Below, piece by piece: positions 26,242 through 33,535 of a DNA stretch of 64,000 nucleotides. Position numbers and translations under genes: made by a program. Source of the DNA: Shewanella electrica (GTDB lineage: Bacteria; Pseudomonadota; Gammaproteobacteria; Enterobacterales; Shewanellaceae); NCBI RefSeq assembly GCF_022321485.1, contig NZ_JAKOGG010000008.1, forward strand, positions 62,001 to 126,000. Reading direction: 5' to 3'. The notes below the pieces were generated by a model. It ran no database searches and was not told the origin of the DNA. It saw only the letters and a program-made list of their open reading frames with translations. Position 1 is the stretch's first letter; each line of letters begins with the position of its first letter.

Positions 26242-28859
26242 GCCGTAAGTGGATGACTTCAATTGGGCTGGCCGCGACACTGTTGCTGAGCGCTGCCGTA
26301 CAGGCAGTTCCCGCACCAGCAGACACTGCAATTCAAAATAATGAGCGCATTCTTTACTGGTTAGAGAAACACGGCGAGCTGTCAGCCAATGCCAGCGAGG
26401 CAGAAAAACAGCAAGCATTACAGCGCTATATCAACAGAAACAGCAGTAAAGACGCGTTGCTGTTTAAGAAACAAGAGCGTGAGATGCGTGCCACAGCGTT
26501 CAAGGCAGAAGTGCAGCGCTCGAAGTTAGCCACAATGCAACGCGCCGCAGCGCAAGCGGCTCCCAATGATGTTGAAAAAACCGTGAAAGTGCTGGTGGTG
26601 CTGATTGATTTTCCCGATCTGCCGCATGATAACAACGGTCTGACCGCCGCCGACACCCCGATGTACTTCAATGATTATCCTGCCAGCCACTACAACGAGT
26701 TGCTGTTTTCAGAAACGGGGATGACGGGTCCGTCTGGGCAAAATTTACAATCCGCCTACCAATATTACCAAGCGGCATCCGGTGAGACATTTCACTTCAC
26801 CGGCACCGTTAAAGGCTGGTATCGCGCGCAAAACAATGCCGCTTACTACGGTGAAAACGATACCGATACTGGCGATGATCTGCGTGCCACCGAACTGGTG
26901 ACCGAAGCCGTCACCGCCGCAGTGCAAGAGATGACGGCGGCAGAACTGGCACAGTATGACGTTGAAGATCCGTATGACTTTGACAACGATGGCAACTTAG
27001 ATGAGCCAGACGGCATCATCGACCATGTGATGGTGTTCCATTCCAGCATTGGCGAAGAAGCCGGTGGTGGCAATCTGCTCGACAAAGCTATTTGGTCACA
27101 TCGTTTTGTGGTCAGTGGCCCCAACAACAACGGCTATGCCATTCCCGGCACCGACAAACGTTTGTTCGGTTACACCATTCAGCCCATTGATGCCGGCGTA
27201 GGTGTTTGTGTGCATGAGTTTGGGCATGATTTAGGTCTGCCAGATGAATATGACACTGCCAACGAGTCGGCGCTAAATGATTCGCCGGTGGGCTTGTGGT
27301 CGTTAATGGCCGCAGGCAACTGGACTGGCGCCTTGTCTGGTTCACAGCCTTCAAGTTTTTCGCCCTATGCACGTTCATTTTTACAAGAGCGTTATCAAGG
27401 CCGCTGGCTCAACGAGCAGGAGATCAACTATGCCGCATTGACCGAGGCTGGACAGGATTACCGTCTCACTAACGCGAGCGATAGTAGTGCAGTTAATCAA
27501 CTGGCGATTAATCTGCCGCAGGACAGCGTGCCGTTTAATCAGCCGTTCGCGGGTCAGTATCAATACTACTCCGGTCGCAGCAATGACACCGTTAGCGCCA
27601 TGTCGTTTGAACTGAGCTTGCCGACGGACAGCAGCATCACGCTGCAGATGCAAGCGCGTTGGGACATTGAAGAAGATTATGACTACGTGCAAGTACGGGT
27701 GGGCGGAGTCGCCATTGCTGGTAATCACACCAAAGCGAGTAACAGCGTAAATACCGCCCGTAATATCATCACTGGCAAGTCGAGCGACCTGAGCGACGCC
27801 GATGCGCGCGGTTGGGTGACGCTCAGTTATGATCTCAGTGCTTATGCCGGTTCTAGTCGGCAGATCAGTATTGTGTACACCACCGACCCCGCAGTGCTTG
27901 GCAGTGGTTTTCAGCTCGACAACTTACAACTGTTGTCTGCAACCGCAACGCTATTTAGCGACGATGCCGAGCAGGCCAATAGTGCAGTGAGACTCACCGG
28001 TTTTAGCCGTATTCAGGATAAGATTGCCGGGCAACATCGCTACTTGGTGCAGTTGCGTAACTACAGTGGCAACGACGCTGGATTACGTTTCGAAAATTAT
28101 GAGCCCGGCGTGTTGGTCTGGTACGAAAACGCCAACATGGACAATAACGATTCATCTGCCCATCCAGGTTACAACCTGATCTCAGTGGTCGATGCCGATC
28201 AGCAGATGATTGCTAATGCCGCAACGGAGACCCAACTACGGGACGCCTCGTTCAGCATGTACGATCAAACCGCTTATACCGGCGACAGACACTTAGGCTA
28301 CAGCAGTGTGTTTGATGATCGCGACGATTACCGCGCTCCAAGTCGACCGACCGCTGGCGTGGTGTTACCCGAGCTGGGTGTGATTATTGAAGTCACCTCA
28401 CAAGAGCAAGACAGCTCTGCGGCCACGGTGAATATTCGCCGCGCTGCTACCGCAACGCCAGAAGCGCCGCCGCTAGTGGTCACGGCGTCACAACAAGTGA
28501 GCAATAACACCGTGGCTTTCACTGGTGCCGTTTCCGGTGGTGCTGCGCCGTATCAATACCGTTGGAATTTTGGTGACGGAGGCAGCAGCACCGCGCTGGC
28601 GCCGAGCCACACTTACGCCAATGCGGGGAGTTATAGTGTGGTGTTTAGCGTGACCGACAGCGCGGGGGCTACTGCCAATTACAGCACTAGCGTAACCATA
28701 GCTGCCACCGCCACCACGGGTGGTAATGAACCGAATGTTAACGCTCAGTCCAGCAGTTCATCGGGCGGCGGTAGTTTGAGCGCTTGGTGGTTGTTGCTGT
28801 TGGCTGGTTTGGCGTTTGCTCGCCGCGGCAGCCAAGTAAAAGCGGCTAAGTTCGCTTAA
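26238..28859 (+). CDS. M6 family secreted metalloprotease with PKD and GlyGly-CTERM domains
   Basis: 873 residues from the ATG at 26238. Signal peptide 1-24 (LLLSAAVQAVPA), propeptide, then an immune-inhibitor-A-like M6 catalytic domain with zinc motif HEFGHDLGLPDEYD (His326, Glu327, His330; Asp336-region as third ligand). Calcium-site-like DPYDFDNDGNLDEPDG precedes it. A carbohydrate-binding/jelly-roll-like region follows, then a PKD domain near 762-845 (YQYRWNFGDGGSSTA) and a C-terminal GlyGly-CTERM anchor SSSSGGGSLSAWWLLLLAGL then AFARR, the signal processed by rhombosortase in type II secretion. Degrades extracellular protein by inference. 3' end overlaps ubiC by 14 bases, convergent. Confidence 0.92.
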   Translation: MSRKWMTSIGLAATLLLSAAVQAVPAPADTAIQNNERILYWLEKHGELSANASEAEKQQALQRYINRNSSKDALLFKKQEREMRATAFKAEVQRSKLATMQRAAAQAAPNDVEKTVKVLVVLIDFPDLPHDNNGLTAADTPMYFNDYPASHYNELLFSETGMTGPSGQNLQSAYQYYQAASGETFHFTGTVKGWYRAQNNAAYYGENDTDTGDDLRATELVTEAVTAAVQEMTAAELAQYDVEDPYDFDNDGNLDEPDGIIDHVMVFHSSIGEEAGGGNLLDKAIWSHRFVVSGPNNNGYAIPGTDKRLFGYTIQPIDAGVGVCVHEFGHDLGLPDEYDTANESALNDSPVGLWSLMAAGNWTGALSGSQPSSFSPYARSFLQERYQGRWLNEQEINYAALTEAGQDYRLTNASDSSAVNQLAINLPQDSVPFNQPFAGQYQYYSGRSNDTVSAMSFELSLPTDSSITLQMQARWDIEEDYDYVQVRVGGVAIAGNHTKASNSVNTARNIITGKSSDLSDADARGWVTLSYDLSAYAGSSRQISIVYTTDPAVLGSGFQLDNLQLLSATATLFSDDAEQANSAVRLTGFSRIQDKIAGQHRYLVQLRNYSGNDAGLRFENYEPGVLVWYENANMDNNDSSAHPGYNLISVVDADQQMIANAATETQLRDASFSMYDQTAYTGDRHLGYSSVFDDRDDYRAPSRPTAGVVLPELGVIIEVTSQEQDSSAATVNIRRAATATPEAPPLVVTASQQVSNNTVAFTGAVSGGAAPYQYRWNFGDGGSSTALAPSHTYANAGSYSVVFSVTDSAGATANYSTSVTIAATATTGGNEPNVNAQSSSSSGGGSLSAWWLLLLAGLAFARRGSQVKAAKFA

Positions 28860-29409
28860 TCGCCGCCTCTGCCGCTGGCAGAAACACTTCGGCGACGATT
28901 AGTGGATGTTGCTGATAACTAAAGTGACGGCGTCTGCCCCATAGCGTGGTAGACGCCGTTTGTTTTAGTGCGCTAGCCAAGTCGTTCACCGACGAGGGGG
29001 CTTCAATGTGGCAGATGTCGATGTCGCCTGCGACAAAATTCAAATCGCTAAACAACAGTTCACCTAACGGACGCTGACCCAATTGTTCTAGCTGTTGTTG
29101 CTGTTGCAGCAGTTGTGGTGACATCAAGGTGCGAGCAAATACCCACGGTGTGCCATCCAGTTGCAATAACACTTCCCGCAGCCATAACTGCTGCTCAGGC
29201 CCATGCCACTCGCGCGGATCGGCGGTAATCCACTGCTCGCCCAGCACAATTACTTCAAACTGGTCACAGCAGAGTTTGAGTTTTTGTGTCAAACTCCCTT
29301 CTGATAACAACCAATCTTTTAGCGGCTGGGTGGGTAATACTTGTGGTGCCTGCGCGGTAAACCAGCGAATATCATCGCCAAAAGGAAAGGTTAAACTAGA
29401 AAGACCCAT
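28846..29409 (-). CDS. ubiC: Chorismate--pyruvate lyase
   Basis: Converts chorismate to 4-hydroxybenzoate and pyruvate, first step of ubiquinone synthesis. 187 residues. Family landmarks: LKDWLLSEGSLTQKLK, WLREVLLQLDGTPWVFARTL with the conserved arginines, LGQRPLGELLF, TLWGRRRHF and IVAEVFLP at the end. The start MGLSSLTFPF is preceded by the region bordering a MITE. No ubiA is next to it here. Confidence 0.93.
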   Translation of the reverse strand: MGLSSLTFPFGDDIRWFTAQAPQVLPTQPLKDWLLSEGSLTQKLKLCCDQFEVIVLGEQWITADPREWHGPEQQLWLREVLLQLDGTPWVFARTLMSPQLLQQQQQLEQLGQRPLGELLFSDLNFVAGDIDICHIEAPSSVNDLASALKQTASTTLWGRRRHFSYQQHPLIVAEVFLPAAEAAIKRT

Positions 29410-29476
29410 GCATTACTCGAAAAGTCGATAATTCGGGATGGAGTCTACCACGTCTATGACGTATTTTTGCAGCTAC

Positions 29477-29586
29477 TAGGGGCTGTTGAGCTTTGCTGCG
29501 ACCAGCTTGCTTAGTTGACTAAGCGTCGCAGGCCGCGTCTTGTTCATAACGCGTAAAAATTAAACACTAAAGATAAACAGCCCCTA
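29477..29586 (-). mobile_element. MITE-like element, copy 2 (short form)
   Basis: 110 bases with inverted ends TAGGGGCTGTTGAGCTTTGC and GATAAACAGCCCCTA. Read on the minus strand it matches copy 1: TTTAGTGTTTAATTTTTACG, CGTTATGAACAAGACGCGGC, CTTAGTCAACTAAGCAAGCTG. The inner palindrome CTTAGT-CA-ACTAAG would form a cruciform or RNA hairpin. Sits between ubiC and the FliL-like gene; no transposase. Confidence 0.85.
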
Positions 29587-29616
29587 AGGGTTGCTGGATG
29601 AAGGGAGTACGCCACT

Positions 29617-30030
29617 GTGCTGAAAAAATTTTTGTTAGTGTTGTTATGTTTGCAGGTGTGGCTGCCAGTGTCGGCGGCTGATGAAGCTAAGCCGCCAGTG
29701 GGCTCTGATAACTATGCTTACTACGGCTTTGAGCCGGAGATCGTCACTAACTATATTTCTAATCGCAAAAAGCTTGGCTTTGTTCGTATCAGTGTCGAGT
29801 TGATGGTTAAAAGCCCTGAAGATCTGGTGCAGATTGAACATCATGATCCGTTGTTGCGTTCAGCCATGGTGGAAATCTTGGGCAATCAGCCTGAAGACCG
29901 CGTGAAATCCATTGCTGGCCGGGAAGAGATCCGCAAAGAGTGTTTTGACGAACTCAATAAACTGTTGCAGCAAGAAACGGGTAAGTCGCTGATCGTCAAC
30001 CTGTTGTTTACCAGCTACCTGTACGATTAA
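29617..30030 (+). CDS. FliL-like small exported protein
   Basis: 137 residues from a GTG at 29617. Signal peptide MLKKFLLVLLCLQVWLPVSA, then a FliL-type domain: GFVRISVELMVKSPEDLVQI, HHDPLLRSAMVEILGNQPED, REEIRKECFDELNKLL, with the C-terminal beta strand LIVNLLFTSYLYD. FliL proteins associate with the flagellar basal body; this one is outside any flagellar cluster and has a cleavable signal rather than an anchor, so its role is uncertain. Followed by a strong terminator. Confidence 0.8.
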   Translation: MLKKFLLVLLCLQVWLPVSAADEAKPPVGSDNYAYYGFEPEIVTNYISNRKKLGFVRISVELMVKSPEDLVQIEHHDPLLRSAMVEILGNQPEDRVKSIAGREEIRKECFDELNKLLQQETGKSLIVNLLFTSYLYD

Positions 30031-30046
30031 TTGCGGTTCAAACGTT

Positions 30047-30073
30047 AAAAAGCCAGTCGCAACTGGCTTTTTT
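30047..30073. terminator. Bidirectional terminator between FliL-like gene and regulator
   Basis: AAAAAGCCAGT, loop CGCA, ACTGGCTTTTTT: perfect stem with T tract on both strands, serving the two convergent genes. Confidence 0.92.
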
Positions 30074-30091
30074 ACGTTTGCGGAGAGCTAG

Positions 30092-30997
30092 TTACTGCGG
30101 GCTCCAAATAATCTGCCCACAATCTGTTAAATCGTAACCACCAAGTTGGGCCGCCATCTGCCGCGTGCCGGGATTGAGCAGCATCTTAAACAGCTGTTGT
30201 AACTGACGGCGGAAGTAGATGCCTTGCGGCATGACAAAATCAAACGACTCCGTCAGCAATGGCACAAAGCCCAAACCACTTTCCTGCGCCACCGCTTGGC
30301 AACCAAAGCCAATGTCGGCTTCATTGCGGGCAATACTGCCTGCTAATTCCCGCTCACTAAAGGCCATCAGCACCGCATTGAGGCTATCCACCGTGGCGCC
30401 ACGTTTCATCAGCCAATGTTCTAAATGCTGTTGGCTGCCCGCGCCGCCTTGGCGCGTGACCCAGCGCCAAGATTGCTGCAACACTGTATCTTCCTCTTGG
30501 CAGCGATGTAACAGCTCGGGTCGCACAATCAAGCCCTGCTGGCGATTGTAGCCATGTACCATGATCCACTGTTGGTGGTTAGGATAGCCTTTGAGCAACG
30601 CGGTGTGGCGAATATTGCGCTCGTCGACACTGCCCCAGTGCAGGGTACAGATATCGGCATAGCCTTTAGACAGCAACTCCAGCCCTAAACGTGAACCGGT
30701 GGCGCTGTAGCTGATCAGCTCGCGGCTGCCCACTTCCGCCATCAAGCGGCCAACCAACATCGACAACAATGGGTCGTCACTGCCGGTGACTAACATGCGG
30801 TCAGACAACATGCCGCTGTGGCAAGAGTCCATCACCCAGCGGTCAATCAGGATCTTAGGAAACAACCATTTACCGGTAATTTTGGTGGCTGGCAGCATAC
30901 GCTCGTTCGCCATGGCGTACACTTTCTTTTCGTTGAGGTCTAAATATTCTGCTACTTGCTTGGCGCTCATATAAACCAGTTCACTGGGTTCGCTCAT
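30092..30997 (-). CDS. Excisionase-type HTH regulator with PBP-like ligand domain (oxyanion-sensing family)
   Basis: 301 residues. Residues 8-58 form a MerR/excisionase-type helix-turn-helix (MSAKQVAEYLDLNEKKVYAM, KITGKWLFPKILIDRW). Residues about 66-290 resemble the periplasmic-binding-like PBP_like domain (LLSMLVGRLMAEVGSRELIS, GYADICTLHW, RQGGAGSQQHLEHWL, EADIGFGCQAVAQESGLGFV). This combination is common beside molybdate and tungstate genes. It lies 26 bases after fdhD on the same strand, so both are probably one transcript, and may sense molybdate or tungstate to control formate dehydrogenase expression. Ligand and targets are inference. Confidence 0.8.
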   Translation of the reverse strand: MSEPSELVYMSAKQVAEYLDLNEKKVYAMANERMLPATKITGKWLFPKILIDRWVMDSCHSGMLSDRMLVTGSDDPLLSMLVGRLMAEVGSRELISYSATGSRLGLELLSKGYADICTLHWGSVDERNIRHTALLKGYPNHQQWIMVHGYNRQQGLIVRPELLHRCQEEDTVLQQSWRWVTRQGGAGSQQHLEHWLMKRGATVDSLNAVLMAFSERELAGSIARNEADIGFGCQAVAQESGLGFVPLLTESFDFVMPQGIYFRRQLQQLFKMLLNPGTRQMAAQLGGYDLTDCGQIIWSPQ

Positions 30998-31023
30998 TAG
31001 GGCTCCTGCGCTTAACCGTGCGG

Positions 31024-31848
31024 TTATTTTTGGGCATCGAATTGAAGGTTTTCCGCGCCATTATAAACGAGGAAGTGGCGACCTTTAGCACGTGCGATCA
31101 TGGTAATGCCAAGTTTTTGCGCTAGCTCAAGTCCCATTTGGGTCACGCCGCTGCGTGAGAGCAGCACCGGAATGCCCATCTTGGCGACTTTAATCACCAT
31201 CTCTGAAGTAAGTCGGCCAGTGGTGTAGAAAATCTTATCGCCGCCCGTTTGGCCTTCGAGCCACATCTCACCCGCCAAGGTATCCACCGCATTGTGGCGA
31301 CCGACGTCTTCCACGAATGACAGAATTTGATCGTGCTGACACACGCCGCAGCCATGCACCGCGCCGGCATTTTTGTAGGTATCGTTGTATTGGCTGATAT
31401 TTTTTAGCAACTCATAGATGGTGGTTTGCGATAACGACGGCGTGGGCAAGGTAATATCTTCGACGCCATCCATAAAACCACCGAACACTGTACCTTGGCC
31501 GCAACCGGTGGTGACGGTTTTTTCCGATAGCTTAGCTTGTACGCTGTCGGTATTTTCCTTGGTGACGATGGCCGCTGAGCTGACTTCCCAATCAATAATC
31601 ACCGAATCCAATAGGTTCGCATCTGAGATAAATCCCTGATTTTTAAGATAGCCTAGCGCTAGAGCTTCTGGGCGCGCGCCTAAGGTCATTAAGGTGACAA
31701 TCGGTTGCCAATTGAGATACACCGTCAGTGGTCGTTCACAAGCGATGAATTTTTCATGCACCTCACCGTTTTCATCAACGGCGGTAACGGCAATGGTTAG
31801 CGGCACTTGTGCGGCAGTTTTAATCAGGTGGAGCTTAGGCTCAGTCAT
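31024..31848 (-). CDS. fdhD: Formate dehydrogenase sulfurtransferase FdhD
   Basis: Needed for active formate dehydrogenase; in Escherichia coli it passes sulfur from IscS to the molybdenum cofactor of the enzyme. 274 residues. Landmarks: ERPLTVYLNWQPIVTLMTLG, ALALGYLKNQGFI, the active cysteine motif HGCGVCQ (C-x2-C), FVEDVGRHNAVDTLAGEMW, and YTTGRLTSEMVIKVAKMGIP. Divergent from the formate dehydrogenase accessory operon, with a MITE and a sigma-54 promoter between them. Confidence 0.95.
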   Translation of the reverse strand: MTEPKLHLIKTAAQVPLTIAVTAVDENGEVHEKFIACERPLTVYLNWQPIVTLMTLGARPEALALGYLKNQGFISDANLLDSVIIDWEVSSAAIVTKENTDSVQAKLSEKTVTTGCGQGTVFGGFMDGVEDITLPTPSLSQTTIYELLKNISQYNDTYKNAGAVHGCGVCQHDQILSFVEDVGRHNAVDTLAGEMWLEGQTGGDKIFYTTGRLTSEMVIKVAKMGIPVLLSRSGVTQMGLELAQKLGITMIARAKGRHFLVYNGAENLQFDAQK

Positions 31849-31876
31849 AAATCGCTTTACTCTGTTATCAATTGCA

Positions 31877-32006
31877 AGGGACTGTTGGCTTTTAGTGTTT
31901 GATTTATGTTCAAATTAAACGCGTTATGGACAAGGTGCGGCCGGTCACGCTTAGTTAACTCAGCAAACTGGATGCACAAAATGACCAGCAAAGGTCAACA
32001 GCCACC
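31877..32006 (+). mobile_element. MITE-like element, copy 3 (decayed short form)
   Basis: About 130 bases. Left end AGGGACTGTTGGCTTTTAGT, right end AAAGGTCAACAGCC; inside, GATTTATGTTCAAATTAAAC, GCGTTATGGACAAGGTGCGG and CTTAGTTAACTCAGCAAACTG align with copies 1 and 2. Ends and the inner palindrome have several changes, so it is likely the oldest copy. Confidence 0.75.
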
Positions 32007-32115
32007 GTATACAGCAATATCTATACCGTGTTGGGTTTGCCTCTAAATAGTAGGCGATATTTCCCCGCAATCCGTCACCGGCACTATGCTTTAGTGCAAA
32101 ATGTCTGTTTTGACC

Positions 32116-32127
32116 AGACAAATTGTC
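32116..32127. promoter_or_regulatory. Candidate enhancer shared with the tup operon
   Basis: AGACAAATTGTC, identical over 12 bases to the palindrome at 14870-14881. Centred about 87 bases before the predicted start of the sigma-54 promoter at 32182. Just upstream, TGTCTG-N7-CAGACA (32102-32120) gives another inverted repeat overlapping it. Confidence 0.6.
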
Positions 32128-32181
32128 CCAATCTGGGCCAAAATTAAGCGATCTAGCACTCATAAAAAACCGTATAACAAG

Positions 32182-32198
32182 TTGGTGCATATCTTGCT
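32182..32198 (+). promoter_or_regulatory. Sigma-54-type promoter of the formate dehydrogenase accessory operon
   Basis: TTGGTGCATATCTTGCT: GG (32184-32185), exactly ten bases, GC (32196-32197), with intact TTGCT at -12 and weaker CAC positions at -24. Start expected near 32209, 45 bases before the first gene. Confidence 0.72.
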
Positions 32199-32253
32199 AT
32201 GCCCCGTGGAACGCTCATGGCCCGAAAATACTAACTCGGGAGGAATAATCCGA

Positions 32254-32721
32254 ATGCAACATTCTCAAAGTTTATGGCCGATGTACGTGTCATTGAAAAA
32301 GGTCGAAAAACAAGTTGGCCGCTGGTTGGCAGAAAGCTGGGAACTTGACCAAGTGGTGCCAGCCACTGAACCCGCGCCTGAAAATGCCAAGTTGGTGGTA
32401 TTAGAGCTGTTTCTGGACCAACGTGCCAGCTATCGCCTCAATCTCGATATGGATAACCCCATGCTTTACGTGGTGTGTGATGAACAGGAAGACGGGACTT
32501 GGGTGCCATCGCTGCTCTCCGCCGACCAAAACGTGGCCGCAGGTTGTTTAGAGGGCGATACGCCGGTATTGAACATGGCGATGCCAGAAGCGATTGCCTG
32601 CTGGATTGAATCGTTTATTACCCAATATGGTGAAGTCGAGATTTGTGCTCACCGTCGTAAACATGTGAATCGCCGTAAGGAAGTGGCCGAAGAACAGCAC
32701 CGAGGCAGGAATCACTCATGA
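32254..32721 (+). CDS. DUF3305 protein, formate dehydrogenase accessory
   Basis: 155 residues from the ATG at 32254 with GGGAGGAA upstream; earlier in-frame starts read through the promoter region. Resembles DUF3305 (LWPMYVSLKKVEKQVGRWLA, ESWELDQVVP, followed by RASYRLNLDMDNPMLYVVCD). DUF3305 and DUF3306 genes nearly always sit together at formate dehydrogenase loci and their biochemical role is unknown. The stop codon overlaps the start of the next gene by four bases. Confidence 0.85.
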   Translation: MQHSQSLWPMYVSLKKVEKQVGRWLAESWELDQVVPATEPAPENAKLVVLELFLDQRASYRLNLDMDNPMLYVVCDEQEDGTWVPSLLSADQNVAAGCLEGDTPVLNMAMPEAIACWIESFITQYGEVEICAHRRKHVNRRKEVAEEQHRGRNHS

Positions 32722-33389
32722 GTGACAAACCCAGTTTTCTGAGTCGTTGGGCGCTGCGCAAACAGCAGGTGCAAGATGGCGAAGCGGTGACTGAAGCGAC
32801 GGAAATTGAGGTCACTGACGCCAACAGCGATGTTGAGGCCGAGCAGAGCCGCGCGGATGTCCCTGCGCTTGCCACTGACGATGACACATCAGCGCTGGCT
32901 GCAACCAACGCTGATGCTGAGCAAGAGCCATTGCTGGGCGCGGACGATCTGCCCGATCCCAATGCGATTGAGGAGGGCGGCAGCTTTGCCAGTTTTATGG
33001 GCAAAAACGTCGACCCGAGTGTGCGCCAAAATGCGCTGCGGGCCTTGTGGAAACAACCGCATTTCAGCGAAATCGACGGCATGATGGAATACGCCCTCGA
33101 CTACTCAAATCAAGAGGTTCTCACGCCAGAAGTGTCCACCGAGTTGGCTAAAAAAGTGTTTCGACACCTCATCCAAGAAGAAAAACCTGCTGACGAAGCG
33201 GCAAGTGAGCCAATGTTGGCCGATACTGAGCAAAGCGACGCTGTAAGTGCGGCAGATGATGCGCAAACAACAGCGGCTGCGGATGTATCAGCAACAGCTG
33301 AATTATCGGACAAAATGGACGGTGAAATGGCGACAGTTAGCCAAAATGCACCAGTCGCAGGTGAAAAAAACAATGATGGAGTTGCTTAA
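32718..33389 (+). CDS. DUF3306 protein, formate dehydrogenase accessory
   Basis: 223 residues; ATGA overlap with the previous gene. The start MSDKPSFLSRWALRKQQVQ and the block SFASFMGKNVDPSVRQNALR, ALWKQPHFSEIDGMMEYALD are the DUF3306 hallmarks. The regions on either side are low-complexity, rich in Ala, Asp, Glu and Thr, and probably disordered. Likely works with the DUF3305 protein in assembly of formate dehydrogenase. After it comes a 146-base gap with another sigma-54-like sequence. Confidence 0.85.
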   Translation: MSDKPSFLSRWALRKQQVQDGEAVTEATEIEVTDANSDVEAEQSRADVPALATDDDTSALAATNADAEQEPLLGADDLPDPNAIEEGGSFASFMGKNVDPSVRQNALRALWKQPHFSEIDGMMEYALDYSNQEVLTPEVSTELAKKVFRHLIQEEKPADEAASEPMLADTEQSDAVSAADDAQTTAAADVSATAELSDKMDGEMATVSQNAPVAGEKNNDGVA

Positions 33390-33421
33390 CGTCAGTTTGG
33401 CAGTATCTGTTAGCCATAAAA

Positions 33422-33438
33422 TTGGTGTGTGAATTGCT
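33422..33438 (+). promoter_or_regulatory. Possible second sigma-54-type promoter
   Basis: TTGGTGTGTGAATTGCT: GG, ten bases, GC, with TTGC at -12 but no match at the CAC positions. No AGACAAATTGTC nearby. It lies about 98 bases before the iron-sulfur protein gene. Confidence 0.4.
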
Positions 33439-33535
33439 TATAACTTTTTAATTCGCTGTAGCTAGCTGATAAAAATAACAAAAGCTGAAACTAATAATAT
33501 TTTGCTACAGCCCGAATCTCATTTAGGAACGCATT

